Below, piece by piece: positions 1 to 7,045 of a stretch of DNA of 46,798 nucleotides. A program made the translations under genes and the position numbers. This DNA is from a bacterium (GTDB lineage: Bacteria; Cyanobacteriota; Vampirovibrionia; Obscuribacterales; JAKAZS01), in contig JAKAZS010000011.1 of the NCBI GenBank assembly GCA_021815785.1, forward strand, positions 1-46,798, in the 5' to 3' direction. The notes beneath the pieces were generated by a model. The model was not told where the DNA came from. It did no database searches and was given only the letters and a program-made list of their open reading frames with translations. The stretch's first letter is position 1. Each line of letters starts with the position of its first letter.

Positions 1-2
1 AT

Positions 3-98
3 AAAATTAAACAAACCGAACAAATTAAACGAGCTAAACAAGTATGGCTTGCCAAAACATTAAAAAATAACCGGCCAGGTATTTTTTTTGAATTGTAA
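3..98 (+). CDS. 3' end of an unidentified gene (partial, runs off left edge)
   Basis: Reading from base 3 gives 31 codons without a stop, ending in TAA at 96-98. The peptide is rich in Lys and Gln (QIKRAKQVWLAKTL) and ends in RPGIFFEL. The other two forward frames contain stops in the same stretch. The 5' part lies outside the window, so no family can be named. It could be chance, but the basic helical composition looks like a real protein tail. Confidence 0.4.
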   Translation, partial: KIKQTEQIKRAKQVWLAKTLKNNRPGIFFEL

Positions 99-603
99 AT
101 GGATAGCACTTTATTTACTCATGAATAACGATCTTGACCACGCCGAATGACTGTACTGGGATACCGATTGAGACTTTGGTGGTGGTTTTGGCAGAAGGTC
201 AGGGTGAACCTTCCGAAAAAAAACATTAAGTCGAAATTATATCGATACTATATGCGAAAGTACAACAAATTGTTACGAAGTATTAACGTTATAATAAAGC
301 CGACGTAAGACTTTCCTGATTAACTGTGTCTAATGCAGCCCATCGTATATATAAAAAATTAAAATTGTGTTTTTGGCAAAAACAATCAGGCCTTTAACCT
401 ATTATATAATTTAAGCCAGTTTTGAAAAATTTAATATTAAATTTAAAGGCTTTAGATTGGCAATCGATTAATAAAGTTTTATATAATTTTATTGAGAATC
501 TGTACAAGGCTAATTAATACCTTGATTTTAGTCGGCAAATCTAGGAATTGTAAACATTCCAGAGCATATTATGTGCTTTAAACATAGCAAAAAAAACAAC
601 TGT
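99..603. other. about 500 bp without a convincing gene
   Basis: Only short open frames (under about 40 codons) with no ribosome binding site occur on either strand. Bases 125-320 look less AT-rich than the rest of the window. A frame from the ATG at 121 would stay open to 291 only if three TGA codons (148, 169, 205) were read through. I see no tRNA, rRNA or known structured RNA. The stretch is probably intergenic DNA or an old gene remnant. Confidence 0.4.
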
Positions 604-614
604 TTAATTGTTTT
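589..614 (-). terminator. possible weak terminator after pyrB
   Basis: On the minus strand, just past the pyrB stop, an AT-only stem of about 7 bp (AACAA paired with TTGTT and flanking A/T pairs) is followed by a run of T. The stem is weak and the assignment tentative. Confidence 0.35.
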
Positions 615-1602
615 GTTTTAATAACATAGCTATACAGGCCATTCTAACTGGTATTCCATTGCTAACCTGTTTTTGAATCAGTGAAATATTTTGATCATTA
701 ATAATATCATCAGCTAGTTCAATATTGCGGTTGACTGGACCAGGATGAAGAACTTTTACCTTGGCTTTGGCTAATTTAAGATTGTTTTTATTGATCTGGT
801 ATTTTAAGACATAGTCATCAACACTGGTTATAAAACCTTGGTTTTGTCTTTCGAATTGAATTCTTAGTGCCATGACAAAATCAGCATCAGTTAAGGCTGT
901 ATTTAAATCATGATGAATGGTGGCTTTTATTTCACTGGAGTTTAGGGGTACCAAAGTTTCCGGGCCAGCTAAATGAATATCTGCACCAAGTAAATTTAAT
1001 AAATGAATATTTGAGCGTGCTACACGAGAATGTAAAATATCACCAACAATGACAATTTTTTTATTTTTAAGACTGTTTTCTAGTTCAAGCAGGGTAAAGG
1101 CATCCAGTAAGGCTTGCGTAGGATGAGCGTGGCTACCATCACCAGCGTTAATTAGTTTCATGTTCAGATCTGGATAATTTTCTAAAATAAAATTTAAAAC
1201 TCCGGATGATGAATGCCTAATAATGGCCAGGTTAACATTCATAGCTTTTAACGTCAGCAAGGTATCATATAAACTTTCACCTTTAGTATGCGACGAGGTA
1301 GATATGTCAACATTAATTGGTTTAAGTCCTAAATTTGTTAGGGCAATATTAAAACTGGTTTTGGTTCTGGTTGAGGCTTCGTAAAATAAAGTTGCACTGT
1401 ATTCAAGCTGGTTTGCTGGATATAAGTTTTGTGATTCGTGAATATTATTTTGATAGAATTTAGCTAAATCAAACAAACAGTTAACTTGAGCTTGGCTTAA
1501 ATCCTTAGTATCAATAAGACAATTGCGCTTAAAGTTAATTTGGGCATCAGCGTATTTAGCCAATATTTGTTGAGTATTAGTGGCTAAAGTTTTATTCGGC
1601 AT
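604..1602 (-). CDS. pyrB: aspartate carbamoyltransferase catalytic chain
   Basis: Catalyses carbamoyl phosphate plus L-aspartate to N-carbamoyl-aspartate, the committed step of pyrimidine synthesis, in the cytosol. The 332-residue length is normal for a catalytic chain with a short N-terminal extension. Visible motifs: carbamoyl-phosphate site STRT at 77-80, the loop SHTKGES with Lys107, RH at 129-130, DGSHAHPTQ at 155-163, HSRVAR at 191-196, LRIQFER around 246-252 and HPGP at 286-289. All key residues are present, which separates it from ornithine carbamoyltransferase. The start ATG lies inside the 3' end of the upstream small gene (11-base overlap) without its own Shine-Dalgarno sequence, so translation is probably coupled. 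No regulatory pyrI gene is present here. Confidence 0.95.
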   Translation of the reverse strand: MPNKTLATNTQQILAKYADAQINFKRNCLIDTKDLSQAQVNCLFDLAKFYQNNIHESQNLYPANQLEYSATLFYEASTRTKTSFNIALTNLGLKPINVDISTSSHTKGESLYDTLLTLKAMNVNLAIIRHSSSGVLNFILENYPDLNMKLINAGDGSHAHPTQALLDAFTLLELENSLKNKKIVIVGDILHSRVARSNIHLLNLLGADIHLAGPETLVPLNSSEIKATIHHDLNTALTDADFVMALRIQFERQNQGFITSVDDYVLKYQINKNNLKLAKAKVKVLHPGPVNRNIELADDIINDQNISLIQKQVSNGIPVRMACIAMLLKQNN

Positions 1603-1999
1603 TAGTTAAATAACTAGATACTTGATGAATTTTGGCATAGTTTTGGATAACAATATTTACATCTTGCCTGCCAAAATAACAATATTGGAAAATAGCTATG
1701 GTGATTTCGTAAGATATATTATTAAAAAACATAAATTTAATTACTTTCTTGCCAATTTCGATAATTCTTGAGTTTATGATTAATAAATTGTTTAAAATCG
1801 TAAAAACATCTTGTCTTGTTGAGTAACTAATTTGTTTAGCTAGATCAAGATCTTCAATAGTAATTAGTTTAACTCTGATTAAAAGTTTTTCAAGATTAGC
1901 CTTAAAAATACTTTCAAGATTAAAATCATCTAAACTAAAGTCAATGGGGCAATTAGTTAAAGTTGGATTTAACGAAAGCGTTGAAGAAGTTGAAGTCAT
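1592..1999 (-). CDS. conserved-looking small protein with an internal repeat, upstream of pyrB
   Basis: 135 residues, not recognised. Helix-rich, no signal peptide or membrane segment. The stretch LITIEDLDLAKQ resembles short helical modules found at the N-terminus of type II secretion ATPases, but this is only a resemblance. The sequence appears internally duplicated: RQDV occurs at 62-65 and again at 111-114, each preceded by a Q..Y pattern and followed by hydrophobic helix, giving a period of 49 residues. AAGGA lies 9 bases before the ATG. The stop overlaps the pyrB start, so the two genes form an operon. Confidence 0.6.
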   Translation of the reverse strand: MTSTSSTLSLNPTLTNCPIDFSLDDFNLESIFKANLEKLLIRVKLITIEDLDLAKQISYSTRQDVFTILNNLLIINSRIIEIGKKVIKFMFFNNISYEITIAIFQYCYFGRQDVNIVIQNYAKIHQVSSYLTNAE

Positions 2000-2061
2000 A
2001 ATGTATTATCCTTGAAATTTCAGTGCTTATTAAATTTTACAACTTTCAGCGATTTTCTTTT

Positions 2062-2095
2062 ATTATAAATAAGTTAAATTAATCTTGCTTGTCAA
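2062..2095 (-). promoter_or_regulatory. candidate promoter elements for the small gene-pyrB operon
   Basis: On the minus strand a perfect TTGACA (2090-2095) lies upstream of a perfect TATAAT (2062-2067), but they are 22 bases apart, too far for a standard sigma-70 promoter. One or the other may be used with a weaker partner. The rest of the 2000-2258 gap shows nothing else clear. Confidence 0.25.
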
Positions 2096-2258
2096 GGAAT
2101 TAATTGGTGTTAATGAAAGCTATTACTAGCAAGTGGTAATATTTTTGCTTGATATTGTAAATGCTAGGATTTTTTTGGTACTGCCAGCTGACTGTTGCTT
2201 TCGGTGGCTAATATTGTAGGTATAACTAATTATTGCCAAAGCCTGATTTTGGTAGTTT

Positions 2259-4316
2259 TTATAATTTTGGATAAATAAGTTTTAAGGTGTTGGCATTGGC
2301 AATAACTAAAATTGAACTAAGTGACATAGTAAGACAGGCTATCATCGGATTTAATGTTACTACCAAATAGTTTGAAAATAGGCCACTAGCAATTGCAATG
2401 GCAATTATATTATAGGCAAAGGCTAAAAATAAATTTTCACCAATATTTATTAGTAGAGCCTTACTTAATTTAATGGTTTTGGTAATACCTGTTAGATTTC
2501 CGTTGATAAGGATTAGATCAGCCGTATTAATAGCTAGATTACTGCCAGTAGATAGGGCAATACTGACATTGGCTAAGGCAAGAGCTGGAGCATCATTAAT
2601 TCCATCGCCAACCATAGCCACAGTTTTACCTTCATTTTTAAGTCTTTCGACCAGGTCATATTTTGCTTGCGGCATTAAATTAGCATAGGTCTTAGGGATA
2701 CCAATCCGCAAGCTTAAAGAATTAACGGATTCTGCATTGTCGCCACTAGCTAAAATCAGGTTAAGACCAAGTTGTTTTAAACCTTTAATGGCCTGCTCAG
2801 CACTATTGCGAACTTCGTCATTAAAATCCAGTCTGGCAACCAGACTTTTATTTATGCTGACCAATACACTGGAAGTGGTAATTTGGCTGGAATACACCAA
2901 TTCATTAGGTAAATTAGTCACTTCGTGGGTTTGTAAATATACATAACTGCCAATAATGATGTGTTTATTATTAACGATCCCTTCAATACCAGCACCTGGA
3001 CAGGCTTTAAACTGATGGCAATTAAATTTGTTTAAATTACGTTTTTGACTTTCAGTAATTATAGCATTAGCTAAAGGGTGTTCACTTTGTAATTCTACGC
3101 TATAAATTAAAGCTAACACATCATCAGCAGTTAAATCATCGAATAATTCGATATTGGTTAGCTTAGGTTTCCCTTGAGTAAGCGTGCCAGTTTTGTCAAA
3201 GATAATGGTGTTAACTTTGGCTAGTGTTTGTAGACTTTTTACATTGTTAAAAAGTATCCCTGATTTGGCTGCTAGGCCACTGGCAATCATGATGGATATT
3301 GGTGTGGCTAGTCCAAGCGCACAAGGACAGGCAATAACCAATACACTTATAGCTTTTAACAAGGCTTGTATGGGGTTGGTACTAGCATTTACCAAAAATG
3401 TAATAATGGCAATTATAATAACTAAAGGGGTGAAAACTGCGGCAATTTTATCTACCTGTGACTGAATCGGGATTTGACTTTGTTTGGCATAACTCACCAT
3501 GGCAAAAATTTGAGCTAATAAAGTGTTATCACCAACTTTACTAGCCTTAATAATGATACTGCCATAACCATTAACACTGCCGCTATAGACTTGGCTGTCA
3601 ATGGTTTTATTGGATGGCAGTGCTTCTCCGGTAACTAAACTTTCATCAATAGTCGTTTCACCGGATAGCACAATGCCATCGCAGGGCAATTTTTCACCTG
3701 GCTTAATTCTTAATTTGTCCCCGGGTTGAATTTGGTCAAGACTAACTTTTTCATCCTGGCCATTGGCATTTATAATGGTTACACTGTTTGGCAAGAGGTC
3801 TTGGATATTTATTAAAATATTGCTGCTAAATGATCGCGCCTTGGCTTCTAGATATTGCCCTAACCAGGTGATGGCCGTAATAGTGATACTGGTCAAAAAA
3901 TACATGGCTGGCATTTGGTTAGTTTGTATGTTTAGTAATTTGGTAATTGTGATACCAAATCCAACAAGATAGGGAATAATTATTCCTAGTGAAAGTAGGG
4001 TAAACATATTTAAACATTTATTGTTTATTGAATCTAGTCCTAATTTCAATAGGGGTTTGGCCGCAAAAAATATAATCAGTGAAGTGAAAATTAATTCAAC
4101 GATGTCCGTTGAATTATGTAAAGGTTGGTAAATTAAACCTGGGTATATTTTGCAAATTAAATCCAATATTACTAGAGGGATGGTGGCTATTAAACTACCG
4201 ATAAAATACTTTAAATTTAAATTGGTTTCAAAATCAGTATTTAAATTGTTTGATTCAAGAGCCATTCCACAACTGGGGCAATTGGCCGGATGACTACTAC
4301 TTATCGTTGGATGCAT
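2259..4316 (-). CDS. Cu+-transporting P1B-type ATPase (core, downstream of an in-frame stop)
   Basis: Pumps a soft metal, most likely Cu(I), across the inner membrane using ATP. From the first ATG there are 685 residues: a heavy-metal-binding motif CPSCGM at 13-18, membrane helices between about 35 and 150, the actuator loop with TGE at 229-231, the transport motif CPC at 330-332, phosphorylation site DKTGT from Asp374, HP at 413-414, GDGINDAP at 570-577, YN at 635-636 and MSLSS at 664-668. The last two are the Cu(I) signature of the CopA group. There is no HMA ferredoxin-like domain. The ATG has no Shine-Dalgarno sequence, and the codons before it (YTCP) complete a usual CPMHP motif, so the native gene begins upstream; a TAA at 4497-4499 separates the two parts. 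The core is intact. Confidence 0.85.
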   Translation of the reverse strand: MHPTISSSHPANCPSCGMALESNNLNTDFETNLNLKYFIGSLIATIPLVILDLICKIYPGLIYQPLHNSTDIVELIFTSLIIFFAAKPLLKLGLDSINNKCLNMFTLLSLGIIIPYLVGFGITITKLLNIQTNQMPAMYFLTSITITAITWLGQYLEAKARSFSSNILINIQDLLPNSVTIINANGQDEKVSLDQIQPGDKLRIKPGEKLPCDGIVLSGETTIDESLVTGEALPSNKTIDSQVYSGSVNGYGSIIIKASKVGDNTLLAQIFAMVSYAKQSQIPIQSQVDKIAAVFTPLVIIIAIITFLVNASTNPIQALLKAISVLVIACPCALGLATPISIMIASGLAAKSGILFNNVKSLQTLAKVNTIIFDKTGTLTQGKPKLTNIELFDDLTADDVLALIYSVELQSEHPLANAIITESQKRNLNKFNCHQFKACPGAGIEGIVNNKHIIIGSYVYLQTHEVTNLPNELVYSSQITTSSVLVSINKSLVARLDFNDEVRNSAEQAIKGLKQLGLNLILASGDNAESVNSLSLRIGIPKTYANLMPQAKYDLVERLKNEGKTVAMVGDGINDAPALALANVSIALSTGSNLAINTADLILINGNLTGITKTIKLSKALLINIGENLFLAFAYNIIAIAIASGLFSNYLVVTLNPMIACLTMSLSSILVIANANTLKLIYPKL

Positions 4317-4595
4317 AGGACAGGTATAGGTGTTATTGTGAGTCGGATAGGGAGATTGTTTAGACGAATCCGGATTAGCAAAATCAACCAGGGCTAATGG
4401 CGTTATTTCCAGATTTTTATTTAGATATTTAAGGGGATCCTGGGTAAACTTTTTAACACAGGATTCACAGCAAAAATAATAAATTGTATCGTGAAATTAG
4501 TGGATAAATTTACATTGATTAATATCCACATTCATTAAACAAACTGGGTCTTGTTTCGTTTTTTGTTGTTCAGAATCGGCTTTTTGATTTAACAA
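4317..4595 (-). pseudogene. N-terminal YHS domain of the Cu-ATPase, interrupted by TAA
   Basis: In the same frame as the ATPase, the upstream codons read QDPVCLMNVDI, then CKFIH, a TAA at 4497-4499, then FHDTIYYFCCESCVKKF. This is a complete YHS metal-binding domain (DPVC near the start, YYFC..SC..KF near the end) apart from the stop. A CAA to TAA change would explain it. The open frame begins directly after the response-regulator stop; the first usable start is TTG at 4593-4595. After the TAA there is no ATG, GTG or TTG before the ATG at 4316. This may be a recent nonsense mutation, a sequence error, or a readthrough site. Confidence 0.7.
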
Positions 4596-4598
4596 TTT

Positions 4599-5285
4599 TT
4601 ATAATAAGCCACTACGCATAGCATGAACAGCTGCTTGAGTTCGATCGTCACAGCTTAATTTGTTTAAAATATTTCTTACATGCGATTTAACTGTAGATAA
4701 AGATATAAATAATTTGTGGGCTATTTCTTGATTAGACAATCCATCCACAATCAGGGTTAAAACTTCTTTTTCGCGAAGCGATAATGGTTCGATAATAAAG
4801 GTTGGTGTGTTAGTAAGGATATTTAAGTCATGATTATAACCTAAAAATTTACTGGTATTATTTACATAATGATTAAGAATCTTTTCGGCGATACGGGCGT
4901 CAAACCAGATATCACCATTATAGACACTAATTATAGCCGTTAAAAGCCGGTCGCCATTAATATCTTTAAGGCAGTATCCACTAGCTCCAGCTGCTAAAGA
5001 AGCCATAATATCCCTGTCACTATCATATTGGGTTAACATAATAATTTTACTTTGTTTATCTAATTTAGCTATTGCCTTGGTAGCCTGGATACCATCCATT
5101 TTTGGCATACTTACATCCATTAAAATAACCTGGGGTATTTGCTTTTGGCAAAATTCAAGAGCTTCTAACCCGTTTTCGGCCTCGCCAATGATTTTAAGGT
5201 TTTTAAACTTGGATAAAAGTTTTTTTAAGGCTAATCTAGTTAATTCGTGGTCTTCAACAATTAAAATAGTTATTAAATCGTCCAT
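4599..5285 (-). CDS. NarL/FixJ-family response regulator
   Basis: A 228-residue two-domain regulator. Receiver domain 1-125 with acidic pocket ED (11-12), phospho-acceptor Asp57 in ILMDVSMPKMDG, Thr85 and Lys107. LuxR-type helix-turn-helix at about 168-228 (LSLREKEVLTLIVDGLSNQE, then STVKSHV). It binds DNA when phosphorylated. The gene diverges from a globin-coupled histidine kinase 107 bases away, the likely partner. Its TAA is followed at once, in the same frame, by the YHS/ATPase gene, so metal export is a plausible co-transcribed output. LuxR-type regulators more often pair with HisKA_3 kinases, whereas the neighbour has an ordinary HisKA domain. Confidence 0.9.
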   Translation of the reverse strand: MDDLITILIVEDHELTRLALKKLLSKFKNLKIIGEAENGLEALEFCQKQIPQVILMDVSMPKMDGIQATKAIAKLDKQSKIIMLTQYDSDRDIMASLAAGASGYCLKDINGDRLLTAIISVYNGDIWFDARIAEKILNHYVNNTSKFLGYNHDLNILTNTPTFIIEPLSLREKEVLTLIVDGLSNQEIAHKLFISLSTVKSHVRNILNKLSCDDRTQAAVHAMRSGLL

Positions 5286-5392
5286 AATTAAAAATTAATA
5301 TAATATCTAGGGTTTTAGGTTTGTTTATTATAAAATTAATAATGAAGTAATTAATATTTTCTTAAGCAACCTATAATATTTGAGATAAATAA

Positions 5393-6946
5393 ATGCACAT
5401 AATTGAAATTGAAAATCGACAGTTATGGTTAGAAATGTCTAATGAGGATATTAGTCTTTTACGCGCAAATATTTATCCTATATTAGTCAGTGTAGTTGAC
5501 AAACATATGGATAAACTTTATGAACATTTTATTACTTTCCCTGAAACCAAGAATTTCTTTCCTGATAATAATATCTTGCAAAGAGCTAAGCACGCGCAAA
5601 AACATTATTTTTTAAACCTAGTCAGCCGACCGATAACTCCTGATACAGTAAATGAATTGTTAAAATTAGGGCAAACGCATCAAAAAATTAATTTAGAGCC
5701 TAAATGGTATATCGGTGCTTATGGAAAAATTTTAAGCGATCTGATGCCAGATTTGTTAACCTCTTTAGTTGATAATTCAGAGCATAAGGTGGAAAGTATT
5801 CAGGCTTTAATTAAAATAATCTTCTTTGATATTAGTATTGTCATGGAAAACTATATTTTGGCTAAAGAAAAATTTATTCAGGATAATCAAATTATTATTA
5901 ATCAATTACAAACTGAACAAAACGCCTTAAAAAATTTGCTTGAGTCAGCTCCAGTTTCGATTGTAAGTTTGGATAAGAATTTAAATTGTTTAGAATATAA
6001 TGATAAATTTGCCCAAATTTTAAATATTACTAATAACAAATCAATAATTGGTGAAAATATATTTACATTATTGCCTGAGCTTAATTTGGTGGTTGAAAAT
6101 TTTATTAATTTTAAACCAGTATCGAAAGAAGCTTTGCCAGTAAAATTAAAAGACAGTGGACAGTTAAAATACTTTAATGTGTTAATCTGGCCAATTCATA
6201 GTATTGATGAAGCTAATCATTACCTGATTGTAATGTTAGTAGATATTACTGATTCGATAAATTTACAACAACAGCGCGAAGATTTTGTAGCTACTTTAAC
6301 CCATGATTTAAAAACACCAATTTTAGCTGCTAACCGTATTTTAGACTTGTTAATCGAAGGCGATTTTGGTGACTTGACTATTGATCAAACTGATGTTTTA
6401 CGTAAGTTACTGGAAAGTAATATGAGTTTATATAAACTGGTATTAAACCTGTTAGATATTTATCGTTATGAATCTAAACTTAATCGGCTTAACTTAACTA
6501 AGGTGAATTTAAATAAAATTATTAATCAAGTTGTTAATGAAATTAATCCGTTAATTGAAGCTAAACAAATACAGTTGAACTTAAACTTAATGGATAATAC
6601 TATTGATTTAAATTTAGATCAAAATGCAATTAAACGAGTTTTACAGAATTTACTTGACAATGCCATAAAATTTACTTCTAAAGGCGGTAAAATCAGTCTA
6701 GAGTTGTTTCAACAAGGTAGTGAGATCATCCTTAGAGTAAATGATACAGGGTGTGGTATTGATCAAGAATTGATACCCAAATTATTTGATCGATTTTGGA
6801 AAGCCACTGCTAAACATCGAAATTATTCTGGAGCCGGGTTGGGTTTGTACTTATGTCGTCAGATTATTGAAGAACATGAAGGCCGTATTTGGTGTGACAG
6901 TATCGAACATGAAGGCAGTAATTTTTATATTGCTTTAAAATTATAG
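5393..6946 (+). CDS. globin-coupled (protoglobin-PAS) sensor histidine kinase
   Basis: A 517-residue soluble kinase. Residues 10-160 resemble the globin domain of globin-coupled sensors (HemAT type): FPETKNFF, then LGQTHQKINLEPKWYIGAYG with His96 as candidate proximal haem ligand. A PAS domain follows (about 177-290), then HisKA with HDLKTP (His304) and an ATPase domain with N-box Asn423, DTGCGI at 451-456 and GAGLGL at 480-485. No membrane segments, so it should sense a diffusible gas (O2, NO or CO) in the cytosol. It diverges from the response regulator. TATAAT at 5372-5377 lies only 15 bases before the ATG, suggesting a very short leader. It is paralogous to the kinase at 36238. Confidence 0.88.
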   Translation: MHIIEIENRQLWLEMSNEDISLLRANIYPILVSVVDKHMDKLYEHFITFPETKNFFPDNNILQRAKHAQKHYFLNLVSRPITPDTVNELLKLGQTHQKINLEPKWYIGAYGKILSDLMPDLLTSLVDNSEHKVESIQALIKIIFFDISIVMENYILAKEKFIQDNQIIINQLQTEQNALKNLLESAPVSIVSLDKNLNCLEYNDKFAQILNITNNKSIIGENIFTLLPELNLVVENFINFKPVSKEALPVKLKDSGQLKYFNVLIWPIHSIDEANHYLIVMLVDITDSINLQQQREDFVATLTHDLKTPILAANRILDLLIEGDFGDLTIDQTDVLRKLLESNMSLYKLVLNLLDIYRYESKLNRLNLTKVNLNKIINQVVNEINPLIEAKQIQLNLNLMDNTIDLNLDQNAIKRVLQNLLDNAIKFTSKGGKISLELFQQGSEIILRVNDTGCGIDQELIPKLFDRFWKATAKHRNYSGAGLGLYLCRQIIEEHEGRIWCDSIEHEGSNFYIALKL

Positions 6947-7008
6947 TTTGTGATAATCGTCAAAAATACTCAAGTAAACAATGGGTCTTTTATGGTAAAC
7001 CGGGTAAT

Positions 7009-7036
7009 TTGCCAAAAATAATTTATATAATATAAG
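7009..7036 (+). promoter_or_regulatory. candidate sigma-70 promoter of hypF
   Basis: TTGCCA (7009-7014), a 16-base spacer and TATAAG (7031-7036) match the consensus at 5 of 6 bases each. The expected start is within a few bases of the hypF ATG at 7046, which would make a nearly leaderless message. That agrees with the lack of a Shine-Dalgarno sequence before hypF. Confidence 0.4.
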
Positions 7037-7045
7037 TATTACAAT

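Noticed and set aside
121-291. A 57-codon frame open only if TGA is read as Trp
   Set aside because: Genes in this window use TGG for Trp and end in TGA (for example hypE and the second kinase), so the standard code applies. The frame has no ribosome binding site and ends in tandem TAA.
2473-3972. Plus-strand open frames opposite the copper ATPase
   Set aside because: They are antisense to a strongly conserved gene, lack ribosome binding sites and show no family motifs. The same holds for other frames opposite tsf, frr, menG, hemE and the MATE gene.
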